From the NCBI GenBank assembly GCA_005502875.1, contig SCMV01000009.1, positions 1 to 64,000 on the forward strand: a stretch of DNA of 64,000 nt, given 5' to 3'. How positions within the stretch are numbered: position 1 is the first letter of the stretch; each line of letters starts with the position of its first letter. The notes beneath the pieces were generated by a model. The model saw only the letters and a program-made list of their open reading frames with translations. It searched no databases and was not told the DNA's origin. Source of the DNA: Comamonadaceae bacterium 2PF (GTDB lineage: Bacteria > Pseudomonadota > Gammaproteobacteria > Burkholderiales > Burkholderiaceae_C). A program made the position numbers and the translations under genes. This document shows, piece by piece, positions 1-8,017 of the stretch.

Positions 1-5
1 TTCAT
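1..5 (-). CDS. Start of an unidentified minus-strand gene running off the left edge
   Basis: Read on the minus strand, an ATG begins at position 5, and 4 bases upstream is a strong Shine-Dalgarno match (AGGAGA, within 10-20). Only the first codon and two bases of the second are inside the window, so the product cannot be named. It would be downstream of, and co-oriented with, the DUF2147 gene, so it may belong to the same transcript. The call rests only on the ribosome-binding site plus start codon. Confidence 0.4.
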
Positions 6-44
6 GGGGTCTCCTCTTTCGTGGGCTCGGGGTTCGGGGTGGGA

Positions 45-503
45 TCAGGGTTGGGCGGGGCAGCCCGCCGGCAGCGCGGTGGCTCGTTTCATCTCTTCGG
101 TTTCACCCAGCAGCTCGGTGCCGATGAAGGCGCGCAGCTTCAGGGTGTCGCCCTGCGTGCGCAGCACGGCCTTGTAGGTTTTCTTGCTGCGCGGGTCGTG
201 GGCCCAGCCGTCGCGCCAGGCGTCGTCTTCGAAGCGCTTGAGGCGGGCGATGACCACGCCACAGGTGTCGGCGGGTGTGCCGACGTCGGCGTCCCAGGCG
301 ATGGTTCCGCACAGGTGGGCCGGGTTGTCGCGGCAAGGCGCGAAGGCGATGACGGCACGTTGGTCGGCGCTGCGCCACAGTCCCTGGGCGTCTTGCGGTG
401 TGGCGGCGTGTGCCTGGGTGCTGGCGCCCACCGTGGCGATGGCGAACGCGCCCCACAGCGCCGCGCAGGTCGCTCGGCGCCTGCGTGGTGTGACCGCAGG
501 CAC
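45..503 (-). CDS. DUF2147 family exported protein
   Basis: The C-terminal 115 residues match the DUF2147 (COG4731) pattern: an opening GLWRS-type strand, a CxG-type segment (AHLCGTIAW), a conserved GW followed by a PRSKKTYKA stretch, and a final strand ending in EEMKR. These are small secreted or periplasmic beta-barrel-like proteins of unknown role. The frame stays open upstream to an ATG at 668, but the extra 55 residues are proline/arginine-rich and look non-coding. A GTG at 503 gives a basic N-terminus, a hydrophobic core and an AxA cleavage site (TQAHA), a normal signal peptide. No clear Shine-Dalgarno supports any of the starts, so the N-terminus is uncertain. Cysteines in the mature part could form disulfides. 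Confidence 0.75.
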   Translation of the reverse strand: MPAVTPRRRRATCAALWGAFAIATVGASTQAHAATPQDAQGLWRSADQRAVIAFAPCRDNPAHLCGTIAWDADVGTPADTCGVVIARLKRFEDDAWRDGWAHDPRSKKTYKAVLRTQGDTLKLRAFIGTELLGETEEMKRATALPAGCPAQP

Positions 504-678
504 GGCTGTGGTGGTTGTTGGGCCAGAAGGTGGCAAAAGCGGGCGAAGCAACACGGGTGAGACTCCGGTCGGTGGGTGGACGGCGGACAAGGGCAAACAC
601 ATGCGAGCAGGCGAGTGCCGGCCCGGCGGGCCTGGCCCACCGGATCGCGTCATCGGCTCGTGAACCAAAGTGGCGGCT

Positions 679-1959
679 TCAGCCGCGCGCAGGGAAGGTG
701 GGCCACATCGCCACGACGCGGTCGCCTTCGACCACGGCGATGTCGCCGAATTGCTGGAGCACCGCCTCGCTTTGCGTCGGGCGGAAAAAGACGAGGTCGT
801 CGGGTTGCAGGCCCTGTCGGCCCGAGCCGAGGAAGAGCTGCTGGTTCGACGAGGGCCCGATCAGGCCACTGGCCTGCAAACCTTCGGGCGACTCCGGCAG
901 GGCCAGCCAGTGGCCGCCGTGGATGAAGTGCGCCGTGCGCTGGTTGGGGTCCCAACCCTGCGCGAGCCGGCCCAGCGCCTGCACGCCATCGGGCGCGCGA
1001 AAGCCTTGCACCTTGAGCACCGGCGTGGCGATCCAGGCGGCGGGTTGCAGGTCGGCCAGCAGCGGGGTGTCGAAGTCAATGGGTTTGACCAGGGCCGAGC
1101 CCACCGCCACCTCGTTGGCGGGCCCGCCTGCGCGGTGCAGGCGATAGGTGGGCGAGCCGCCGGTGTTGAGCGTGAGGGCGCCGTCCACCGGGCTCAGGCC
1201 GCTGCCTTGCAGGGCCGTGAGTCGCTCGCGGTAGGTGCTCAGCACGTGCTCGTGGGCGCGCGCCCGTGAGCCGGCGAGGTCCGGGATCTTTTGTGTGTGG
1301 GCGTCGTAGCCCATCAAGCCCGACCAGCGCAGCAAGGGCTCTTCGCGCAGCAGGGCGATCACCTGTTGCAGCGTGGCTTCGTCGGGCACGCCACCGCGAT
1401 GCAGGCCCACGTCGATCTCGAGGTTGATGCGCAGCGCCACGCGTTGGCCGCGCGCCAGGTCGCGGTACTGGGCCAGCCGAGAGGGCGAGTCCACCAGCCA
1501 TTGCACCTGCCGGGACATGTCAAATCCGCTGCGAGGCGGCTCGGTCAGCAACTGGGCCGCCGCCGCCACGGGGAAGGGCTTGCCCAGCAGCACGTCGCTG
1601 TCGGGCCTTTGTTCGGCCAGCCAACGCAGGTAAGGCAGGTTGAAGACCATCTGCCGGCGCGTGCCGGTCAGGCCCGCGACCTCGTCGAGCAAAGGCAGGC
1701 TGGGCAGGGACTTGTTGACCAGGCGCAGGGCCAGGCCCTGGTCGAGGTTGGCTCGCACCTGCCTGGCGTTGGCGTGCAGCCGCTCGCGGTCGATCACGAG
1801 CGTGGGCTGGTTCAGTCCGGCCTGGCGCAGCGCCTGGCTCAGCCGCGCGAAGAAGGCGCCATGGGGCGCGCCGGTTTCGGCCGGTTTGAGCGCCAAGGCA
1901 GTGGCCCCACCCGCGAGCGCGGTGAGGCCCAGCCATTGGCGTCGGGTCATGGAGGGCAT
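679..1959 (-). CDS. DSD1-like PLP enzyme (D-threonine aldolase / alanine racemase N-terminal fold), exported
   Basis: A 426-residue protein of the alanine-racemase N-terminal superfamily, closest in pattern to D-threonine aldolases and D-serine dehydratase-like (DSD1) enzymes. Visible marks are the PLP-lysine region (LRLVNKSLP), the barrel strand VALRINLEIDVGLHRGG, LMGYDAHTQ, the phosphate-binding stretch LNTGGSPTY and a C-terminal HGGHW metal-type motif. The N-terminus carries a TRRQWLG twin-arginine-like signal, so it is probably exported folded with its cofactor. It is the last gene of an operon, 14 bases after the flavoprotein. A D-amino acid or D-hydroxy-amino acid substrate is inferred; the exact reaction is unknown. 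The start at 1959 gives the Tat-like signal; a second ATG at 1950 is possible. Confidence 0.82.
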   Translation of the reverse strand: MPSMTRRQWLGLTALAGGATALALKPAETGAPHGAFFARLSQALRQAGLNQPTLVIDRERLHANARQVRANLDQGLALRLVNKSLPSLPLLDEVAGLTGTRRQMVFNLPYLRWLAEQRPDSDVLLGKPFPVAAAAQLLTEPPRSGFDMSRQVQWLVDSPSRLAQYRDLARGQRVALRINLEIDVGLHRGGVPDEATLQQVIALLREEPLLRWSGLMGYDAHTQKIPDLAGSRARAHEHVLSTYRERLTALQGSGLSPVDGALTLNTGGSPTYRLHRAGGPANEVAVGSALVKPIDFDTPLLADLQPAAWIATPVLKVQGFRAPDGVQALGRLAQGWDPNQRTAHFIHGGHWLALPESPEGLQASGLIGPSSNQQLFLGSGRQGLQPDDLVFFRPTQSEAVLQQFGDIAVVEGDRVVAMWPTFPARG

Positions 1960-1973
1960 GGGGCGTGCGTCCT

Positions 1974-3401
1974 TCAGGCCTGGCCGAACACCTGGCGCAG
2001 GTGGGCGTTGAGCAGGCGGCCCTGCGGGTCGAAGCGGCGGCGCAGGGCCTGGAAGTCGGCCCAGCGCGGGTAGGCCTTCGAGAGCTCTGCTTCGGTCAGC
2101 CGATGCAGCTTGCCCCAGTGCGGACGCCCCTGGTGGGCGCGGAAGATGGGTGCGAAGTCGTTGATGAGGTACTGCCAGGCCTCGTCGGCCGCAGCGTGCA
2201 CGGCGATCGAGCAGCAGTCGCGGTTGTGAAAGGGGCTGAGCCAGGCCTCGTCGCGGCGGATGAAGCGGAACTCCAGCGGGAAGAACACCTCGTTGCGCGA
2301 CTCCAGCTTGGCCACCACCTCGCGCAGGCAGGTCAGGGCGCGCTCGCGCGGCAGGTGCCACTCGGTTTCGTTGAAGCGCGTGGGGCGCACCGAAGACAGC
2401 AGCCGGAACGAGCGGTGACGCGCCTGCTCGGTCATGTTCGGGTCGATGGCCTGTTGTGCGGCCCAGCGGCGCAGCTTCGGGAAGCGCCCGAGCCAGTCAC
2501 GCAGCACCTTCAGGTCGCCCAGCACGTCCTCGTCGCCGGGCTTGGGCAGCATCAGGTCCTGGCCCGTGTAGACGTCGTGGCGGATGCCGGCGGCGTAGCC
2601 GGTGTGCGGCAGCACGTAGAACTCGAAGTGACGGTGCCGGGACGCGAGCTTGGGCGCCTCGCTGATCAGGCTGTCCAGCGGTTGCAGCCAGACGTGGCGA
2701 GCGAGGTTGAACGCGGGCACCACGCGCAGCGTGACCTGCGTGATGAAACCCAGCGAGCCCAAGGACACGCGGGCCGCCGCCATCAGGTCGGGGTCCCGGT
2801 CGGCATGGACCTCGACCACCTCGCCATCGACCTTGACCAGTCGCAGGGCGATGACGTCGTCGTGCAGCGCGGGCAGCTGCGCGCCGGTGCCGTGCGTGCC
2901 GGTGGAGATGGCGCCCGCCAGGGTCTGCACGTCGACATCGGGCTGGTTGCGCAGGGCCAGGCCTTGGGCGTCGAGGGCGCGCGCGAGGGCGCCGATGCGC
3001 ATGCCGGCCTGGGCGGTCACCGTCATGGCGGCCTGGTCGATGCGGACCACGTTGGCCAGGCGGTCCAGCGAGACCAGCGTGGCGTTCGTGGGCACCAGGG
3101 CCGTGAACGAGTGGCCCGACCCCGCCGGGCGCACCTCACCCTGGGTGCTGCGCAGCAGTTGCTGCAACTCGGCTTCGTTGGCGGGGGTGGCCCAGTTCGC
3201 GGGCGTGGCCTGCTGCAGGCCCGACCAGTTCTGCCAGCGACGCGGGCCCGATGGCACCGAGGCCTGGGCCTGTGCCTGGGGCAGCATCAGCTGGGCCAGC
3301 GTGCCGCCGCGCAGGGCGTCGAACAGGGCGACGGCGGCGGTGCCCGTCAGCAGCTGACGGCGGGTGGTGGACGCACAAGCGGTCTGGGTGTCGCGGCTCA
3401 T
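1974..3401 (-). CDS. FAD-linked oxidoreductase, D-arabinono-1,4-lactone oxidase family
   Basis: A 475-residue protein of the vanillyl-alcohol-oxidase-type FAD family, ALO/gulonolactone oxidase branch. The FAD-binding domain shows RPAGSGHSFT near residues 91-100; the histidine (about 97) is where relatives attach FAD covalently. QTLAGAISTGTHGTG follows, then an ALO-type C-terminal domain ending in FDPQGRLLNAHLRQVFG. A twin-arginine signal (STTRRQLL) with a hydrophobic stretch suggests periplasmic location. Its start codon overlaps the stop of the upstream cytochrome gene (ATGA), so the two are translationally coupled. This suggests it acts as a dehydrogenase passing electrons to the cytochrome rather than to oxygen. 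The sugar-lactone or polyol substrate cannot be deduced. Confidence 0.85.
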   Translation of the reverse strand: MSRDTQTACASTTRRQLLTGTAAVALFDALRGGTLAQLMLPQAQAQASVPSGPRRWQNWSGLQQATPANWATPANEAELQQLLRSTQGEVRPAGSGHSFTALVPTNATLVSLDRLANVVRIDQAAMTVTAQAGMRIGALARALDAQGLALRNQPDVDVQTLAGAISTGTHGTGAQLPALHDDVIALRLVKVDGEVVEVHADRDPDLMAAARVSLGSLGFITQVTLRVVPAFNLARHVWLQPLDSLISEAPKLASRHRHFEFYVLPHTGYAAGIRHDVYTGQDLMLPKPGDEDVLGDLKVLRDWLGRFPKLRRWAAQQAIDPNMTEQARHRSFRLLSSVRPTRFNETEWHLPRERALTCLREVVAKLESRNEVFFPLEFRFIRRDEAWLSPFHNRDCCSIAVHAAADEAWQYLINDFAPIFRAHQGRPHWGKLHRLTEAELSKAYPRWADFQALRRRFDPQGRLLNAHLRQVFGQA

Positions 3402-3688
3402 CTGGGCGTGCTCATGAAGGTGATCAGGTCGCGGAAATCCTGCTCGCCGCAGTCGGGGCACAGGCCCATGGCCGGCATGCCGCGCAGGCCTTCGCGGGTG
3501 TGTTGGAGCAAGGTGTCCATGCCTTGTGCCAGGCGTGGGCGCCACGATTCGGCGTGGCCGGTCAGCGGTGCGGCGCTGCGCATGCCATGGCAGGCCATGC
3601 AGCTGCGCTCGTAGGTGGCGGCCAGCGTCCCCAGGGCGGCCACCAGGCTCACCCGGGCGACCAAGCGTGAAATTCGAGACAAGGGCAT
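3398..3688 (-). CDS. Small c-type cytochrome (cytochrome c5-like)
   Basis: A 96-residue protein with a signal-anchor-like N-terminus and a single heme-attachment motif CMACH (residues 30-34). Methionines at about 71 and 74 are possible axial ligands. A second cysteine pair (GLCPDCG, about 77 and 80) matches the disulfide of cytochrome c5 proteins. It is the first gene of the operon, and its stop overlaps the start of the flavoprotein, so it probably serves as that enzyme's electron acceptor in the periplasm or at the membrane. It is short for the family because the segment before CxxCH is minimal: the motif follows the signal segment almost directly. No strong ribosome-binding site was seen before the ATG at 3688. 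Confidence 0.83.
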   Translation of the reverse strand: MPLSRISRLVARVSLVAALGTLAATYERSCMACHGMRSAAPLTGHAESWRPRLAQGMDTLLQHTREGLRGMPAMGLCPDCGEQDFRDLITFMSTPR

Positions 3689-3710
3689 TTACTGAAACAC
3701 CGACATGAAA

Positions 3711-3725
3711 AATAACAGTGTTATT
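3711..3725. promoter_or_regulatory. Perfect palindrome between the TetR gene and the cytochrome operon
   Basis: The 15 bases form a perfect dyad, AATAACA-G-TGTTATT. It lies 22 bases upstream of the cytochrome start and 62 bases upstream of the divergent TetR start. TetR dimers usually bind such 15-mers and repress both sides. Binding by the neighbouring TetR is inferred from position and symmetry. Confidence 0.65.
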
Positions 3726-3787
3726 ACGATACGCTCATCCCAAGCCCGTGCCGACCCTGGCAAACCCTGTCCCCGGAGACCCGGTCC

Positions 3788-4447
3788 GTGACCCTCACCC
3801 CCACCGAGCAACGCAAGGCCCGAGAGGCCGAGCAGCGTCGCAAGGCCATCATCAAGATCGTTCGCAAGCTCATCCGCAAGGGCGGCATGGGCGAGATCTC
3901 GCTGCGCAAGGTGGCCGAGCTGGCGGGCTACTCCACCACCGTCGTCTACACCCTGTTTGGCGACAAGGCGGCGCTGATCACGCAGGCCATGGACGAAGAC
4001 CTGCTTGAGCTGACCCGCACCATCACCCAAGCGGTGCAACAGGCCGAACCCGGCTGGCCGCGCCTGCGCGCCATGGGCCGCGCCTACGTGAAGTTCGGCA
4101 TCCAGCACCCCGACGAATACGCCTTCGTGTTCATGACGCGCCGGCCGCACGCGCCCAACGACGCGGCGCGCGTGCAGCACGGCAACCCCGCGCAAGACCC
4201 CTACGCCGCCGGGCGGCTGCTGGTCAGCGAAGCCGCTCATATGGGCCTGATCTCCGATCGACCCGAAGACATCGAGCTCATGGTGCAGATCCTGTGGGAG
4301 GGCATCCACGGCCTGACGGCGCGCCTGCTGGTCATGGGCGACGACGACAACTGGGTGCCCAGCATGCCGACCGAGCTGCACCTCGAAGCCATGCTCGATG
4401 TGCTCTGCGCGGGCATCGCGCACCGCTTCCCGCCACGTCGCCGGTGA
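3788..4447 (+). CDS. TetR/AcrR family transcriptional regulator
   Basis: A 219-residue regulator. The N-terminal helix-turn-helix is clear at about residues 18-65 (ISLRKVAELAGYSTTVVYTLFGDKAALI). The C-terminal ligand domain resembles the WHG-type TetR_C family (MVQILWEGIHGL near the end). It is divergent from the cytochrome/flavoprotein/PLP operon with a palindrome between them, so it most likely represses that operon and itself and is released by a small metabolite. The start could be the GTG at 3788 that precedes TLTPTEQRK. The ligand is unknown. Confidence 0.85.
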   Translation: MTLTPTEQRKAREAEQRRKAIIKIVRKLIRKGGMGEISLRKVAELAGYSTTVVYTLFGDKAALITQAMDEDLLELTRTITQAVQQAEPGWPRLRAMGRAYVKFGIQHPDEYAFVFMTRRPHAPNDAARVQHGNPAQDPYAAGRLLVSEAAHMGLISDRPEDIELMVQILWEGIHGLTARLLVMGDDDNWVPSMPTELHLEAMLDVLCAGIAHRFPPRRR

Positions 4448-4526
4448 GGCCTGGCGCGCGCCGCCTTTCGCCACCGCGTTCAAGCTGCCTTTCACGCGGC
4501 GACAAGCCCCCACGCGGCCTGGGGTC

Positions 4527-4555
4527 GTGACCACACCCCCTGGGCGCGGCACAAT
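4527..4555 (+). promoter_or_regulatory. Probable sigma-70 promoter of trhP
   Basis: GTGACC at 4527-4532 and CACAAT at 4550-4555 are separated by 17 bases and end 7 bases before the ATG at 4563. Transcription would start at or near the first codon, giving a nearly leaderless mRNA. The same CACAAT/GACAAT-type box just before a start codon recurs at several genes in this window. Confidence 0.5.
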
Positions 4556-4562
4556 CGCGCCC

Positions 4563-5933
4563 ATGCTCCGCACCCCTGAACTGCTTTTGCCCGCCGGCTC
4601 GCTTGAAAAAATGCGCGCCGCCTACGACTTCGGCGCCGACGCCGTCTACGCCGGCCAGCCGCGCTACTCCCTGCGCGCGCGCAACAACGAATTCAAGATC
4701 GAGCAACTGGCCCAAGGCATCAGCGAGGCCAAGCAACGCGGCAAGAAGCTGTACGTCACCAGCAACCTGATCGCGCACAACGACAAGATCCGCACCTACC
4801 TGCGCGACATCGAGCCCATCATCGAGATGAAGCCCGACGGCATCATCATGGCCGACCCGGGCCTGATCATGATGGTGCGCGAGAAGTGGCCCGAGGTGCC
4901 CATTCACCTCTCGGTGCAGGCCAACACCACCAACTTCGCCACCGTCAAGTTCTGGCAGAAGATGGGCGTGCAGCGCATCATCCTGTCGCGCGAACTCAGC
5001 CTCGACGAGATCGAACGCATCCGCCAGGAATGCCCCGACATGGAACTCGAGGTGTTCGTGCACGGCGCGCTGTGCATCGCCTACTCGGGCCGCTGCCTGC
5101 TGTCGGGCTACTTCAACCGGCGCGACCCCAACCAGGGCACCTGCACCAACGCCTGCCGCTGGAACTACAAGACGCAAGGCGCCACCGAGCAGTCCGACAG
5201 CGGCGAGGCCATCCCCATCAAGCTCGAAGGCGTCTTCAACTTCGAGCAGGAGCAGGCCGATGCGCAGGCCGCTTCGTTCGCCCCTTCGGCCTGTGGCGAC
5301 GGCAAGCGCCACCCGGCGGCCGACAACATCTACCTGATCGAAGAGGCCGAGCGCCCGGGCGAGCTCATGCCCATCATGGAAGACGAGCACGGCACCTACA
5401 TCATGAATTCGAAGGACCTGCGCGCCGTCGAGCACGTCGAGCGCCTGGCCAAGATCGGCGTCGACTCGCTCAAGGTCGAGGGCCGCACCAAGTCGCTGTA
5501 CTACGTGGCGCGCGTGGCCCAGGTCTACCGCCACGCCATCGACGACGCCGTGGCCGGTCGCCCCTTCAACCGCGACCTGCTCATCCAGCTCGAAGGCCTG
5601 GCCAGCCGTGGCTACACCGGCGGCTTCCTGGAGCGCCGCCCCGCGCAGGACTACCAGAACTACATCACCGGCCACTCCGAGTTCAACCGCAGCCAGTTCT
5701 GCGGCGAGGTCAAGGGCGTGGCCGAAGGCTGGGCCGAGGTGGTCGTGAAAAACCGCTTCGACGTGGGCGACACCATCGAGGTCATCCACCCCTTCGGCAA
5801 CCAGCTCATCAAGCTGGAGAACATGCGCAACCTCGATGGCGAGCCCATCACGGCCGCACCGGGCAGCCCGCTGCACGTGCGCATCCCGCTGGAGCCCCGC
5901 TTCGAAGGGGCCCTGCTGGCGCGGGTGTTCTGA
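4563..5933 (+). CDS. trhP: Peptidase-U32-family tRNA 5-hydroxyuridine hydroxylase TrhP (YegQ)
   Basis: A 456-residue U32-family protein, matching the length of E. coli YegQ/TrhP. That enzyme makes 5-hydroxyuridine at position 34 of tRNAs, the precursor of cmo5U and mcmo5U, probably with prephenate as oxygen donor and an iron-sulfur cluster. The U32 signature is intact (EVFVHGALCIAYSGRCLLSG), followed by a cysteine-containing stretch (GTCTNACRW). The opening LLLPAGSLEKMRAAYDFGADAVY is typical of the barrel. The ATG at 4563 is preferred to upstream in-frame ATGs because a promoter-like CACAAT lies just before it and family similarity begins there. It converges on the next gene with 3 bases between stops. 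Confidence 0.9.
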   Translation: MLRTPELLLPAGSLEKMRAAYDFGADAVYAGQPRYSLRARNNEFKIEQLAQGISEAKQRGKKLYVTSNLIAHNDKIRTYLRDIEPIIEMKPDGIIMADPGLIMMVREKWPEVPIHLSVQANTTNFATVKFWQKMGVQRIILSRELSLDEIERIRQECPDMELEVFVHGALCIAYSGRCLLSGYFNRRDPNQGTCTNACRWNYKTQGATEQSDSGEAIPIKLEGVFNFEQEQADAQAASFAPSACGDGKRHPAADNIYLIEEAERPGELMPIMEDEHGTYIMNSKDLRAVEHVERLAKIGVDSLKVEGRTKSLYYVARVAQVYRHAIDDAVAGRPFNRDLLIQLEGLASRGYTGGFLERRPAQDYQNYITGHSEFNRSQFCGEVKGVAEGWAEVVVKNRFDVGDTIEVIHPFGNQLIKLENMRNLDGEPITAAPGSPLHVRIPLEPRFEGALLARVF

Positions 5934-5936
5934 AGC

Positions 5937-6827
5937 TCAGGCCCGGCGCGCCCTGGCGCGTTCGGGGGCCTGCTGCGCGGCCTGCTCTTTGACCCAGTCG
6001 GGGTGTTTCCAGAGCACGCGCAGGTCGCGCAGGCGCCACACGTCGCGCCACATGGCGAACCACTCGTCCAGGTTCAGGCGCAGCGGGTTGAGCGTGGTCG
6101 GCTGGCGGTGGCTGATGCCGTAGACGACCTCGCCGGCGTCGCGCTCGTCGACGAAGGTGCGGAACAGGCGGTCCCAGACGATCAGCACGCCGCCGAAGTT
6201 GGTGTCGATCTGCGCCGGGTTGCGGCCGTGGTGCACGCGATGGTGCGAGGGCGTGTTGAAGATGGCCTCGAACCACTTCGGCAGCCTGCCCACCACCTCG
6301 GTGTGCAGGAAGAACTGGTAGAACAGGTTGAGCTCGACGGCGACGATCACCGAGACCTTGTCGAAGCCGATCAAGGCCAGCGGCACCCACCACAGCAAGG
6401 CCAGGCCGCTGAGGTCGAACAGGAAGTTCTGGCGCAGCGCGGTCGACAGGTTGTAGCGCGTCGAGCTGTGGTGCGTGATGTGCGAGCACCAGCCGTAGCG
6501 CAACTTGTGCATCGCAAAGTGGGCCACGTAGAACATGAAGTCCGTGGCCACGAAGAGCACCAGCCAGCCCACCCAGGGCTGACTCGGGCTGAACTGCAGG
6601 CCCCAGGCGCGCACGTCGTCGAAGAACACGGCGATGACGCCGGCCACGAACAGACCGTCGAACATTTTGTAGAGGAAGCCGGTGCTGACGTTGGCGAGCG
6701 ACTCGCGCAGGTCGTAGGCGTCGGACCGGTTGCGGCGGATCCAGAAGGCGCGTTCGGCGGCGATCAACGCCAGGAACACGGCGCCGGCCACCAGCACGAA
6801 GCCGAGGGCGTGGAGGATGTCTTGCAT
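5937..6827 (-). CDS. Sterol desaturase / fatty acid hydroxylase superfamily membrane protein
   Basis: A 296-residue integral membrane di-iron enzyme. The histidine boxes are present in order: HFAMH (HX3H), HITHH (HX2HH) and HRVHHGRNP (HX2HH). Several transmembrane stretches lie on both sides (LGFVLVAGAVFLALI at the N-terminus, LVLFVATDFMFYV). The family hydroxylates or desaturates lipids, carotenoids or hopanoid-like molecules; the substrate here is not evident. A good Shine-Dalgarno (AAGGA) precedes the ATG at 6827. It is divergent from an AraC regulator, which may control it. Confidence 0.87.
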   Translation of the reverse strand: MQDILHALGFVLVAGAVFLALIAAERAFWIRRNRSDAYDLRESLANVSTGFLYKMFDGLFVAGVIAVFFDDVRAWGLQFSPSQPWVGWLVLFVATDFMFYVAHFAMHKLRYGWCSHITHHSSTRYNLSTALRQNFLFDLSGLALLWWVPLALIGFDKVSVIVAVELNLFYQFFLHTEVVGRLPKWFEAIFNTPSHHRVHHGRNPAQIDTNFGGVLIVWDRLFRTFVDERDAGEVVYGISHRQPTTLNPLRLNLDEWFAMWRDVWRLRDLRVLWKHPDWVKEQAAQQAPERARARRA

Positions 6828-6898
6828 GGTCGGGGTCCTTGAAGGGGCATGCCTGGGTGCGATGAGGGGACTTTAGGCAGCGCAGCCGCCATCGCATC

Positions 6899-6904
6899 GA
6901 CAAT
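6899..6904 (+). promoter_or_regulatory. -10-like box GACAAT before the AraC regulator
   Basis: GACAAT matches the -10-like boxes seen before trhP and other genes here. It is followed 9 bases later by an ATG at 6913 that opens a 15-codon reading frame ending in TGA at 6958-6960, which overlaps an in-frame ATG of the regulator at 6960. No convincing -35 was seen. Confidence 0.35.
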
Positions 6905-6947
6905 CGACGCCCATGTTTGAACAATCCATGCCACTGGGGGCGCAACC

Positions 6948-7940
6948 ATGGGTCCTTTGATGCGCGTCAACGGCGCGTGGCTGCGCCTGCTGTCTGACTG
7001 GTTGGACCGCGAAGGCCTGCCTGCACCGGCCCTGCGCGCCCGGGTGCTCGCCCACGCCCCTGACGACGCCGTGCCCTTGCCAGTCTGGAATGGCCTGCTG
7101 GCCGAGGCGGCCGCCCTGCGCCCGACCGACGTCGCCCTGGGCCTGGTCATCGGCTCGGGTGTGCAGCCTCGGCACGTGGGCGTGCTGGGCTACCTGGCCT
7201 TGGCCAGCGACAACCTGGGCGAGGCCCTGGCCACCTACCAGCGCTGCGAGCGCCTGTTCTATGGCCTGGACCTGGCCGAGGTGGCGGTGCTCGGTGAGGC
7301 GGTGGAGATCCGCTGGCCGCGCGGCACCGACTCGGCGCCCATGGCCGACGAGGTCGCCATCGCGGCGCTGGTGAGCTTCATGCGCCGCCAGATCGACGAC
7401 CCGCCACCACCCAGCCACATCGGCTTCCTGCACGCCGAACCGACTGTGGGGCGGGCGCAGCACGAGGCCTTCTTCGGCTGCCCCGTGGGCTTTGGCGAGA
7501 CCCACACCCGCGTGCGCTTCCTGGCCCGCCACCTGGCCATCCCGATGCCGCACCGCGACCCGGGCCTGCGCGCCTTGCTCGACCAGCAGGCGCGCGCCCT
7601 GCTCGCGGCCCTGCCCCAGCCGGGCGATTTCGACCGCGCGGTGCAGCAGATGCTGGTGCGCCTGCTGCCCGATGGCGAGGTGTCGCTCGACAAGGTGGCG
7701 CGGGGCCTGCACCAGTCCACCCGCACGCTGCAGCGCCGCCTGGCCGAGCGAGGCCTGACCTGGCAGCAATTGCTCGACCGCACCCGCGAGCAACTGGCGC
7801 GGGAGTACCTGCGCGACCCCGCCCTGTCGCTGGCCGAAATCGGCCTGCTGCTGGGCTACAGCGAGCAAAGCGCTTTCACCCGCTCGTTCCGGCGATGGAC
7901 GGGGCAGACGCCGATGGTGTGGCGGCGGGCGGCCCGCTGA
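6948..7940 (+). CDS. AraC family transcriptional regulator with arabinose-binding-like N-terminal domain
   Basis: A 330-residue protein (326 if the second ATG at 6960 is used). The N-terminal 180 residues match the OruR/VirS-type arabinose-binding-like domain (GVLGYLALASDNLGEALATYQRCERLFYG). The C-terminal 100 residues carry the AraC double helix-turn-helix (SLDKVARGLHQSTRTLQRRL, then LSLAEIGLLLGYSEQSAFTRSFRRWTGQTP). Such regulators usually activate an adjacent catabolic or lipid gene, and the divergent sterol-desaturase-family gene is the obvious target. The ATG at 6960 overlaps the stop of a 15-codon leader frame, so the true start is ambiguous. Confidence 0.88.
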   Translation: MGPLMRVNGAWLRLLSDWLDREGLPAPALRARVLAHAPDDAVPLPVWNGLLAEAAALRPTDVALGLVIGSGVQPRHVGVLGYLALASDNLGEALATYQRCERLFYGLDLAEVAVLGEAVEIRWPRGTDSAPMADEVAIAALVSFMRRQIDDPPPPSHIGFLHAEPTVGRAQHEAFFGCPVGFGETHTRVRFLARHLAIPMPHRDPGLRALLDQQARALLAALPQPGDFDRAVQQMLVRLLPDGEVSLDKVARGLHQSTRTLQRRLAERGLTWQQLLDRTREQLAREYLRDPALSLAEIGLLLGYSEQSAFTRSFRRWTGQTPMVWRRAAR

Positions 7941-7983
7941 AGGCGAGCCAACGCTCGGGCCAGCACACGGGTCCGAAGCGCGC

Positions 7984-7989
7984 GACAAT
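7984..7989 (+). promoter_or_regulatory. -10-like box GACAAT of the ProQ-like gene
   Basis: GACAATGGCGG lies 28 bases before the ATG at 8018. An alternative in-frame ATG at 7988 would sit inside this box, which argues for 8018 as the real start. The -35 region is not convincing. Confidence 0.4.
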
Positions 7990-8017
7990 GGCGGTTTCGA
8001 CCTTTTTGCGCGCACCC

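Noticed and set aside
1965-3614. 549-codon plus-strand open frame
   Set aside because: Antisense shadow of the flavoprotein and cytochrome genes, which have clear motifs (GSGHS, CMACH).
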